Source of the DNA: an uncultured Clostridia bacterium
GTDB lineage: Bacteria; Bacillota; Clostridia; Oscillospirales; Oscillospiraceae
NCBI GenBank assembly: GCA_938049125.1
Contig: CALICR010000104.1
Span: 1 to 8,147, forward strand
Direction: 5' to 3'
Length of the DNA: 8,147 bases
Positions 1 to 5,438 of the stretch are shown in pieces (the first letter of the stretch is position 1; the number at the start of each line of letters is the position of its first letter). Position numbers and translations under genes: made by a program. The notes beneath the pieces are model-generated. The model was given only the letters and a program-made list of their open reading frames with translations. It was not told where the DNA came from and made no database searches.

Positions 1-208
1 CGTTGCCGCAGAATTCACCGCCCATCATCTCAAGCCGGACGTCGCCGCCCCGGCGGGGCGGCACAAGGTAGCCCACCTGCTCACCCCCCAGGGATGAAAA
101 AGCGAGCAGCCGCTCCGCAGCCGCCCGGTATGCCCCCGGCGAAACCGGAGTCTCCACCAGCAATGTGACATTTCCCGCCGGGTCCGCCGCCCGCAGCCGC
201 AGCTCCAT
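1..208 (-). CDS. DapF-fold amino-acid racemase/epimerase, CntK-like (N-terminal part, runs off left edge)
   Basis: Partial gene: 69 complete codons read leftward from ATG at 208, then the window ends. Residues 9-13 read DPAGN, followed by a TLLV strand. Further on come EQVGYL (43-48) and LEMMGGEFCGN (59-69). From memory this pattern matches the N-terminal half of the staphylococcal histidine racemase CntK (PSGN...ILV, EQVGF, GNEFCGNAT), a diaminopimelate-epimerase-fold enzyme. Cys67 would be one of the two catalytic cysteines; the second lies off the edge. True DapF normally has an MCGNG-type motif instead, so meso-DAP epimerase is less likely. The start at 208 is preferred because GGGGAGG lies 8 nt upstream and the predicted transcript begins near 241. 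An in-frame ATG at 232 would have almost no leader. The gene is divergent from the ATPase operon. Substrate cannot be assigned; histidine racemization for an opine metallophore is only one possibility. Confidence 0.8.
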   Translation of the reverse strand, partial: MELRLRAADPAGNVTLLVETPVSPGAYRAAAERLLAFSSLGGEQVGYLVPPRRGGDVRLEMMGGEFCGN

Positions 209-247
209 CTGTGCATCCTCCCCCCGGCCCATGGCCCAATCGCCTTT

Positions 248-276
248 ACTATAGCACAGCTTCCGCTCAAATTCAA
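248..276 (-). promoter_or_regulatory. Sigma-A promoter for the racemase gene
   Basis: Read on the minus strand, TTGAAT (276-271) is followed by a 17-nt spacer and TATAGT (253-248). The hexamer is immediately preceded by TGC, giving an extended -10. Transcription would start near 241, leaving a leader of about 33 nt that contains the GGGGAGG ribosome-binding site of the start at 208. The match to the sigma-A consensus is good; activity is inferred. Confidence 0.72.
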
Positions 277-286
277 CGAAATCCCG

Positions 287-307
287 TCCGGAATTTGCCG
301 GATTTTT
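287..307 (+). terminator. Weak terminator-like hairpin between the divergent promoters
   Basis: TCCGG (287-291) and CCGGA (298-302) can pair around a 6-nt loop, followed by five T residues (303-307). The stem has only 5 bp. It is oriented to stop rightward transcription, yet no gene here ends upstream on that strand. It might block antisense readthrough from the left, or be chance. It lies just upstream of the racemase promoter's -35. Confidence 0.25.
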
Positions 308-329
308 AAGAATCTTTTTGAAGTCAATG

Positions 330-347
330 TGCAATAAAACTTGCAAT
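330..347. repeat. Direct repeat TGCAAT, 12-nt period
   Basis: TGCAAT occurs at 330-335 and again at 342-347, so the two copies lie about one helical turn apart in the divergent intergenic region. Such spacing is compatible with a protein binding one face of DNA. The repeat is short and could be chance in this AT-rich stretch. The rest of 277-440 shows no gene: it is AT-rich, with poly-T runs and stops in the frames I checked. Confidence 0.25.
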
Positions 348-440
348 TCCGTCGCTTGCGCTTTTTTTCATGAAATTTCGAGTTTTGGGCTGACCGACGG
401 AAAAATCCTTTGTTTTTCCTGCTGCTTTTTACGATTCCTA

Positions 441-469
441 TTGATTTTATGAGCAAATGGGAGTATGAT
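441..469 (+). promoter_or_regulatory. Sigma-A promoter of the V-type ATPase operon
   Basis: TTGATT (441-446), a 17-nt spacer and TATGAT (464-469) make a good sigma-A promoter facing the ATPase genes. Transcription would start near 476-477, leaving a leader of about 140 nt before the first gene. No other plus-strand pair this good was seen upstream of the operon. The -10 is overlapped by an inverted repeat (467-479), which would be a convenient place for a repressor. Confidence 0.68.
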
Positions 470-479
470 AGAAACTATC
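467..479. repeat. Inverted repeat GATAG-AAA-CTATC over the -10/start region
   Basis: The perfect 5-bp half-sites GATAG (467-471) and CTATC (475-479) flank AAA. The element overlaps the end of the predicted -10 hexamer and the expected transcription start. The same half-sites recur 24 nt downstream as CTATCGATAG, which makes an operator role plausible but unproven. Confidence 0.45.
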
Positions 480-491
480 CCGGTGCAGAAG

Positions 492-518
492 CAGTTCTCT
501 TTCTATCGATAGGAACTG
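492..518. repeat. Nested inverted repeats around palindrome CTATCGATAG in the operon leader
   Basis: The perfect 10-bp palindrome CTATCGATAG spans 503-512. An outer pair, CAGTTC (492-497) and GAACTG (513-518), encloses it asymmetrically, with TCTTT between the left arm and the palindrome. It lies 15-40 nt into the predicted 5' leader. It could be a DNA operator sharing half-sites with 467-479, or a weak RNA hairpin. The leader further down (519-606) is AT-rich, with minor inverted repeats (532-552, 556-572) and no recognised riboswitch. Confidence 0.4.
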
Positions 519-602
519 AGCTTTTGCATTTTTTGAATTTTTTAATTTCAAATCGTGCATTTTCTCCATGCATTGGGATCAAAAACCGTCTCAAAAAAGA
601 AA

Positions 603-611
603 GGCTGGTGA
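603..611 (+). promoter_or_regulatory. Ribosome-binding site deciding a GTG start for the first ATPase gene
   Basis: The leader ends in AAAGG-CT-GGTGA. The GGTG portion (607-610) lies 6 nt before GTG 617. In the next gene the AAGGAGGTG element also leaves 6 nt between its GGTG and the ATG, so the geometry is the same. A GTG at 608 would sit only 3 nt from AAAGG, which is too close. TTG at 620 is a third option. No in-frame ATG has a usable site. Confidence 0.5.
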
Positions 612-616
612 ATCAG

Positions 617-925
617 GTGTTGGAAGAAACCATCGGCAGGATCCAGGCCGCTGAGGCCAAAGCCGCCGCCGCTGCGGCGGATGCAAAGGCGGAGGCCGCG
701 GAGCTGGTCCGCCGGGCACAGCAGGACGCGGCGACGGCCCTTGCGCAGGAAACTGCGGAGGCCGAGGCCCGCGCCAGGGCCGCCCTGGCCGCTGCGGAAG
801 CGGACGGCGAGGCTGCCCGTGCCCGGGCCGGAGCCGAGACCGCCGCGGAGGTGGAGGCGCTTCGCCGCCGCGCCGCGGAGAAGGAGCCGGACGTCGTGGA
901 CGCCGTGCTCCGGGCGCTCGTGTGA
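617..925 (+). CDS. ntpF: V/A-type ATPase peripheral-stalk subunit H/G
   Basis: The product is about 102 aa and almost entirely a charged, alanine-rich coiled coil (roughly residues 5-85: AAEAKAAA, EAAELVRRAQQ, EAEARARAALAAAEAD). It ends in a short helix (PDVVDAVLRALV, 91-102). This length, composition and C-terminal pattern fit the small stator subunit, called H (AhaH) or G, that pairs with subunit E to brace the catalytic head against the membrane stator. Being the first gene ahead of I-K-E-C-F-A-B matches E. hirae ntpF. The open frame extends upstream to about 410, but that part is AT-rich, crosses the promoter and lacks ribosome-binding sites. GTG 617 was chosen for its Shine-Dalgarno spacing; 608 or 620 remain possible. 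Coiled coils are weakly diagnostic, so identity rests largely on context. The next gene follows after 50 nt. Confidence 0.8.
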   Translation: MLEETIGRIQAAEAKAAAAAADAKAEAAELVRRAQQDAATALAQETAEAEARARAALAAAEADGEAARARAGAETAAEVEALRRRAAEKEPDVVDAVLRALV

Positions 926-975
926 GCGCCGCACCCCTTTAGATTCCAAAATTTTCAGAAAAGGAGGTGTTGGAT

Positions 976-2991
976 ATGGCAGTATGCAAGATGCAGCGCA
1001 TGAATATCTGCGGTATGCAGGAAAACCGCAAGGCCATCCTGGAGCGGCTCCAGGCCGCCGGGGCCATGGAGATCAACATCCCGGACACCGGCGACGCCCT
1101 CTCCACCATGGACACGACGGCGTCGCGCCAGCGCTTTGAGCGCCAGGCGCAGCAGCTCCGCCAGGCCCTGGAGGTGCTGGACCGCTACGCGCCGGAGAAG
1201 AAGTCCATGTTCGCGGGCCTCGCGGGCAAGGACCTCATCCCCCAGGCCGATTACGACGCGGTCTGTGCCCGGCGGCAGGACATCATCGCCGCCGCCCAGG
1301 ACGTCCTGAACAAGGAGAAAGCCATCGGCGAGCAGCGCGGCGCCATCGCCCGGCTCGAAAACCAGATGGAAGCCCTGACGCCGTGGCTGAACCTCGACGT
1401 GCCCATGAGCTTCCGCGGCACGAAGGCGACCCGCCTGCTGCTGGGCGCGGTGCCCGGGAGCTGGACGGGAGAGACCCTGACCGCCGCGGTCCGCGCGGCT
1501 CTGCCGCCGGAGCAGGAGGCCGTCGAGACCGAGCTCCTGAGCCTCGGCCGCGACTACGGTTACCTTGCGGTCCTCTGCATGAAGGAGGACGAGGCCGCCG
1601 TCGAGACGGCCCTGCGCAGCATCGGATTTGCCAGACCAACCCAATCCGGGACCGGGACCCCTGCGGAGCAGCAGGAGGCGCTCCTCCGGCAGAAGCAGGA
1701 GGCCGAGCAGGCCATTGCGGACCTGAGCGCCGCCCTTTCGAAGCGCGGCGCGCGGCGGAGAGACTTTGAGATCCTCTCCGACTACTACGGCGTCCGGGCG
1801 GACAAATACGCCGTCCTCGGCAGGCTGCCCCAGAGCAGGCACACCTTCCTCGTGAGCGGCTACGTGCCCGAGTACCGGGCCGCGGCCCTGGCCCGCGACC
1901 TTGAGACGCGCTGCGGCGCGGCCGTCGAGATCGAGGAGCTGCCCGAGGACGAGGACCCGCCGGTCCTGCTTAAAAACAACCACTTCGGCGCGATGACCGA
2001 GGGCATCCTGAAGTCCTTCGGCCTCCCCGCCAAGGGCGAGATGGACCCCGCCTTCTTCACCACCGTCTTTTACATCTTCTTCTTCGGCCTCATGCTATCG
2101 GACGCCGCCTACGGCCTCATCATGGCCCTGGGCTGCGGCTGGGCGCTGCTGAAATTCCCGCGGATGGGGGACAGCATGAAAAAGAGCCTCCAGCTCTTCT
2201 TCTGGTGCGGCCTCTCCACGGTGTTCTGGGGCGTCATGTTCGGCGGCTTCTTCGGCGACGCCGTGGACGTGATCTCCCGGACCTTCTTCGGCAAGGATAT
2301 CACGCTGAAGCCGCTCTGGTTCGCTCCGCTGACGGACCCGACGAAGCTGCTGGTCTACTCCATGCTCTTCGGCCTCATCCACCTGCTGACGGGCCTGGCC
2401 CTCAAGGGCTACATGTGCGTGAAGCATAAGGACTTCCTGGGGCTGATTTTCGATGTCGGCTGCTGGTTCCTGCTCATCATCGGTCTCACGCTGATGCTGC
2501 TGCCCACGGACCTGTTCTACGGCATCTCCCAGATGAAGTTCGACTTCTCCCCGGCTCTGCGCCAGGCCAGCAAGCTCATGGCCCTCGCCGGCGCCGCCGG
2601 CATCCTCCTGATGTCGGCCCGGGACAAGAAGAACCCCTTCCTGCGGCTGGCCCTCGGCGCCTACGACCTCTACGGCGTCAGCGGCTGGCTGAGCGACGTG
2701 CTGAGCTACTCCCGTCTGCTGGCCCTGGGCCTCGCCACCGGCGTCATCGGCCAGGTCATCAACCAGATGGCCAGCATGCCCGGCAACACGGTCTTCGGCG
2801 TCATCGCCTTTGTGCTCATCTTCCTCGTCGGGCACACCCTGAACATCGGCATCAACCTGCTGGGCGCGTATGTCCATACCTGCCGCCTCCAGTACGTTGA
2901 GTTCTACGGCAAATTCTACGAGGGCGGCGGACGCGAGTTCCAGCCCTTCCATCAACAAACGACTTATGTGGACATCAAGGAGGAAAATTAA
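976..2991 (+). CDS. ntpI: V/A-type ATPase membrane stator subunit I (a)
   Basis: A 671-aa protein, close to the usual ~660 aa. The N-terminal cytosolic arm (about 1-350) carries coiled-coil stretches (50-70, 95-135, 230-255) and joins the peripheral stalks. The C-terminal half is membrane-embedded, with about eight hydrophobic segments (near 360-390, 405-430, 457-478, 487-509, 533-547, 573-596, 604-630). Family landmarks include SDAAYG (375-380), GGFFGD (423-428), SYSRLLALGLATG (577-589), GHTLNIGIN (619-627) and AYVHTCRLQYVEFYGKFYEGG (631-651). Arg580 and Arg637 correspond to the two stator arginines of E. hirae NtpI that release the ion from the rotor ring carboxylate. Start ATG 976 has AAGGAGG (961-967) 8 nt upstream; a GTG at 967 lies within that site and is rejected. 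It stops 1 nt before the c-subunit gene, whose ribosome-binding site lies inside this gene. Confidence 0.96.
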   Translation: MAVCKMQRMNICGMQENRKAILERLQAAGAMEINIPDTGDALSTMDTTASRQRFERQAQQLRQALEVLDRYAPEKKSMFAGLAGKDLIPQADYDAVCARRQDIIAAAQDVLNKEKAIGEQRGAIARLENQMEALTPWLNLDVPMSFRGTKATRLLLGAVPGSWTGETLTAAVRAALPPEQEAVETELLSLGRDYGYLAVLCMKEDEAAVETALRSIGFARPTQSGTGTPAEQQEALLRQKQEAEQAIADLSAALSKRGARRRDFEILSDYYGVRADKYAVLGRLPQSRHTFLVSGYVPEYRAAALARDLETRCGAAVEIEELPEDEDPPVLLKNNHFGAMTEGILKSFGLPAKGEMDPAFFTTVFYIFFFGLMLSDAAYGLIMALGCGWALLKFPRMGDSMKKSLQLFFWCGLSTVFWGVMFGGFFGDAVDVISRTFFGKDITLKPLWFAPLTDPTKLLVYSMLFGLIHLLTGLALKGYMCVKHKDFLGLIFDVGCWFLLIIGLTLMLLPTDLFYGISQMKFDFSPALRQASKLMALAGAAGILLMSARDKKNPFLRLALGAYDLYGVSGWLSDVLSYSRLLALGLATGVIGQVINQMASMPGNTVFGVIAFVLIFLVGHTLNIGINLLGAYVHTCRLQYVEFYGKFYEGGGREFQPFHQQTTYVDIKEEN

Positions 2992-2992
2992 C

Positions 2993-3463
2993 ATGACTGG
3001 TATTGTGTATGCTCTGATCGGAATCGCCCTGGCCGTCGGCCTTGCGGGCTGCGGCTCCGCCATCGGCGTCAAGATCGCCGGTGAGGCCGCTGCCGGCGTC
3101 ACCTCTGTGGACCCCAGCAAGTTCTCCAAGGTCCTGCTGCTCCAGCTGCTCCCCGGCACCCAGGGCATCTACGGCCTGCTCGTCGGCTTCATCGCCCTCT
3201 CTAAGGTCGGCCTCCTCGGCGGCGGCGCCGTGGAAGTCTCCCTCGAAAGCGGCCTGCTGGTCCTCGCGGCCTGCCTGCCCATCGCCATCGTCGGCCTGAT
3301 TTCCGCCATCAATCAGGGCAAGACCGCTGCCGCCTCCATCGGCATCGTTGCCAAGAAGCCGGAGCAGTTCGGCAAGGCCATGATCTTCCCCGCCATGGTC
3401 GAGACCTACGCCATCCTGGCCCTGCTGGCCTCCATCCTGGCCGTCAGCGGCATCAAGATGTGA
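2993..3463 (+). CDS. ntpK: V/A-type ATPase rotor-ring subunit K (c), Na+-type
   Basis: The 156-aa proteolipid has four transmembrane helices (about 2-26, 46-70, 86-106, 129-152): two fused hairpins, the same size as E. hirae NtpK. Conserved blocks are GSAIGVKIAGEAAAG (21-35), LQLLPGTQGIYG (50-61), INQGK (106-110), KKPEQ (121-125) and MVETYAI (135-141). The ion-binding carboxylate is Glu137. Only the second hairpin has one, so there is one ion site per four helices. Leu53, Thr56, Gln57, Gln108, Glu137 and Tyr60 correspond to the Na+ ligands L61, T64, Q65, Q110, E139 and the supporting Y68 of E. hirae, predicting Na+ coupling. The start has AAGGAGG (2977-2983) 9 nt upstream, and the gap after the preceding gene is 1 nt. 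A 54-nt AT-rich gap follows. The LAGC near residue 20 sits inside helix 1 and is not a lipoprotein signal. Confidence 0.97.
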   Translation: MTGIVYALIGIALAVGLAGCGSAIGVKIAGEAAAGVTSVDPSKFSKVLLLQLLPGTQGIYGLLVGFIALSKVGLLGGGAVEVSLESGLLVLAACLPIAIVGLISAINQGKTAAASIGIVAKKPEQFGKAMIFPAMVETYAILALLASILAVSGIKM

Positions 3464-3517
3464 TCCCCGCTCCTTCGATACATTATAATAAATAATAAAT
3501 AAGAAGGAGTGACGCCT
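3464..3517 (+). promoter_or_regulatory. AU-rich intercistronic segment ntpK-ntpE with perfect -10-like TATAAT
   Basis: This 54-nt gap is strongly AT-rich in a GC-rich operon. It contains TATAAT (3484-3489) and the tandem AATAAATAATAAATAAG run, ending in the AAGGAG site (3504-3509) of ntpE. No convincing -35 lies 16-18 nt upstream (the best is GTGATC, 3460-3465), so a promoter is doubtful. An unstructured translation-enhancing leader or an RNA-processing site setting the c-subunit level apart from downstream genes is equally plausible. Confidence 0.35.
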
Positions 3518-4111
3518 ATGAGCGGATTGGATCAAATGTTAGCGCGCATCGACGCGGACGCCTCCAAGGAGGCCGCGGAGATCCTGCGCAGCGCCCAGGC
3601 GGAGGCCGCGGACATCGCCGCCGCCGCCAAGGCGGAGCGGGACGCGAAGGCCGCTGAGCTTGCGGAAAAATCCGCCCGCGATACCGCCGTCGCCCGGGAC
3701 CGCATCGCCGCCTCCCTGGAGCAGCAGCACCGCACGGCGCTGCTCGCCGCCAAGCAGGACATCATTGCGGAGATGCTCGGCAAGGCCTATGACGCCGTGC
3801 TGGCGCTGCCGGACGACCGCTATTTCGCCTTCCTCCGGCAGGTGCTCACCGCCTACGTTCAGCCCCGGGCGGGCGAGATCTGCTTCTCCCGCCGGGACCT
3901 CGATCGGATGCCTGAAGGGTATCTTTCGGAGCTTCAGGCCGTGGCCCGGGAAAAGGGCGGCAGCCTGACCCTCTCGGGGGAGAGCCGCGCCATGGACGGC
4001 GGCTTCGTCCTCCTCTACGGCGGCATCGAGGAAAACTGCACCGTCCGGGCCCTCTTCGACGCCCGCCGGGAAGCCTTGCAGGATCAGGTCCACGCCCTGC
4101 TGTTCGCATGA
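3518..4111 (+). CDS. ntpE: V/A-type ATPase peripheral-stalk subunit E
   Basis: A 197-aa protein of standard length for bacterial subunit E. Residues about 8-90 form a long alanine- and charge-rich helix, the half of the stalk that twines with subunit H/G. Residues about 95-197 form the globular head that docks on the catalytic hexamer. The C-terminal block GGFVLLYGGIEENCT (161-175), then ALFDARREALQDQVHALLFA (178-197), is the classic signature of the family. Start ATG 3518 has AAGGAG (3504-3509) 8 nt upstream; a GTG at 3509 overlaps that site and is rejected. The gene follows the AU-rich gap after ntpK and precedes ntpC by 18 nt. With the H/G product it would form the stator that stops the A/B head from turning with the rotor. 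Confidence 0.95.
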   Translation: MSGLDQMLARIDADASKEAAEILRSAQAEAADIAAAAKAERDAKAAELAEKSARDTAVARDRIAASLEQQHRTALLAAKQDIIAEMLGKAYDAVLALPDDRYFAFLRQVLTAYVQPRAGEICFSRRDLDRMPEGYLSELQAVAREKGGSLTLSGESRAMDGGFVLLYGGIEENCTVRALFDARREALQDQVHALLFA

Positions 4112-4129
4112 CGGGGAAAGGAGCGTTCC

Positions 4130-5101
4130 ATGGCTGAAACAAATTACGGCTATGCGGTGGCCAGCATCCGCGTGATGGAGCTTTCGCTCTTCAACGCGGC
4201 CACGCTGGAGCAGCTCATGGCCTGCAAAACGCCGCAGCAGGCGCTGCGGTTCCTGGCGGAAAAGGGCTGGGGCGACGCCGATACGCCGCTGGAGGCCGAC
4301 GCCATCCTGACCCGGGAGCGCGAAAAGACCTGGGAGACCATCGAGGGCCTCCAGGTGGACCTGCACGTCTTCGACGTGCTGTCCCTGCCGAAGCTCTACC
4401 ACAACCTCAAGGCCGCCGTCAAGGAGGTCTGCACCGAGCATTCGACCCCCGGCATCTTCTACGCCGACTGCGAAATTTCCGGCGAGGACATGATGCAGTG
4501 GCTCCGGGATAAGGACTATGAGGCCTTCCCCGCCGCCCTCCGCCCCGTGGCCCAGGAGGCCTGCGAGACCCTGCTCCAGACCCGGGACGGCCAGCTCTGC
4601 GACGTGATCGTGGACCGCGCCTGCCTCGAGGCCATCCTGGCTGCGGGCCGCGCCTCCGACGAGGCCATCATCCGGGACTACGCCGAGAGCAGCGTGGCCG
4701 TGGCTGATATCAAAATTGCCGCCCGCTGTGCCGCCACGGGCAAGTCCCCGGACTTTATGCGCCGGGCCATGGCCCCCTGCGCGAGCCTCGACACCGAGGC
4801 CCTGACCCAGGCCGCCGCCCGCGGCACCGCCGCGCTGCTGGAGTACCTCCAGGGCAGCGGCCAGGGCGACGCCGCCGCGGCCCTCAAGGAGTCGCCCTCC
4901 GCCTTCGAGCGCTGGTGCGACAACCGCATCATCGAGACCATCCGGCCCCAGCTCATGAATCCCTTCACTGCCGGTCCGCTGGTGGCCTATGTGCTGGCCC
5001 GCGAGAACGAGATCAAAACCGTTCGGATCATCCTCTCCGGTATGCAGAACGATCTGCCGGAGGCCTCCATCCGGGAAAGGATCAGGGAAATGTATGTATA
5101 A
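4130..5101 (+). CDS. ntpC: V/A-type ATPase central-stalk subunit C (d)
   Basis: A 323-aa soluble, mainly helical protein of the V-ATPase AC39/subunit C (d) family. This is the funnel-shaped adaptor that seats the rotor shaft on the membrane c-ring. Landmarks are the N-terminal NYGYAVASIRVME (5-17), YHNLKAAVK (90-98) and the conserved end: NPFTAGPLVAYVLARENEIK (277-296), TVRIILSGMQNDLP (297-310), EASIRERIREMYV (311-323). There are no membrane segments or nucleotide-binding motifs, as expected. The start has AAAGGAG (4117-4123) 6 nt upstream. The stop codon overlaps the start of the subunit F gene by 8 nt (5094-5101), indicating translational coupling of two subunits that meet in the same central stalk. 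Confidence 0.95.
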   Translation: MAETNYGYAVASIRVMELSLFNAATLEQLMACKTPQQALRFLAEKGWGDADTPLEADAILTREREKTWETIEGLQVDLHVFDVLSLPKLYHNLKAAVKEVCTEHSTPGIFYADCEISGEDMMQWLRDKDYEAFPAALRPVAQEACETLLQTRDGQLCDVIVDRACLEAILAAGRASDEAIIRDYAESSVAVADIKIAARCAATGKSPDFMRRAMAPCASLDTEALTQAAARGTAALLEYLQGSGQGDAAAALKESPSAFERWCDNRIIETIRPQLMNPFTAGPLVAYVLARENEIKTVRIILSGMQNDLPEASIRERIREMYV

Positions 5102-5417
5102 GATTGCAGTCATGGGCGCCTACGACAGCATTTTCGGCTTCGCCGCCCTGGGCCTTGCGACCTTTCCCGCGGAGGGCTATGAGGACGGCCGCCGCCTGCT
5201 GCACAAGCTGGCGGAGAACGGCTACGCCGTCATCTACATGACGGAGGCTCTGGCCGAGGTGCTGGAGCCGGAGCTGGAGCGCTACCGCAGCCGCGTCACG
5301 CCCGCCGTCATCCTGATCCCCGGCGTGGCCGGAAACACCGGAAAGGGCGTTGCCCAAGTCAAGAAATCCGTGGAGCAGGCCGTCGGATCCGACATCCTGT
5401 TCTCCAATCAATCCTAG
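5094..5417 (+). CDS. ntpG: V/A-type ATPase central-stalk subunit F
   Basis: A 107-aa protein of normal length for subunit F (called NtpG in E. hirae), the small Rossmann-like rotor subunit that binds subunit D and modulates ATPase activity. It begins MYKIAVMGAYDSIFGFAALG (1-20), the typical first strand and glycine-rich turn. It continues with GYAVIYMTEALAE (43-55), AVILIPGV (71-78) and a basic/polar helix (83-97). ATG 5094 lies inside the end of ntpC; the overlap is 8 nt. AGGGA (5084-5088) provides only a modest ribosome-binding site, so translation probably depends on ribosomes finishing ntpC. The frame is open further upstream within ntpC, but the family alignment starts at this methionine. 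ntpA follows after 21 nt. Its partner subunit D is not in the window. Confidence 0.93.
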   Translation: MYKIAVMGAYDSIFGFAALGLATFPAEGYEDGRRLLHKLAENGYAVIYMTEALAEVLEPELERYRSRVTPAVILIPGVAGNTGKGVAQVKKSVEQAVGSDILFSNQS

Positions 5418-5438
5418 AAAGGTGGGTGATCTCAGCCC

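Noticed and set aside
25..456. Minus-strand open frame starting in the AT-rich intergenic region
   Set aside because: It is out of frame with the racemase, which matches a known family over the same bases, and it crosses the racemase promoter. Its translation has no recognisable motif.
568..654. Possible 28-residue upstream ORF (ATG 568) in the operon leader, overlapping the start of the first gene
   Set aside because: There is no ribosome-binding site before its ATG, its composition is not informative, and no attenuation-like hairpins accompany it.
650..900. Alanine/GC-rich repetitive stretch as a possible tandem repeat or new structural protein
   Set aside because: The periodicity is that of an alanine-rich coiled coil, as in peripheral-stalk subunits; no exact tandem DNA repeat unit was found.
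3038..3055. Lipobox-like LAGC near the N-terminus of subunit K
   Set aside because: It lies inside the first transmembrane helix of a conserved four-helix proteolipid; glycines and small residues are expected there for ring packing.
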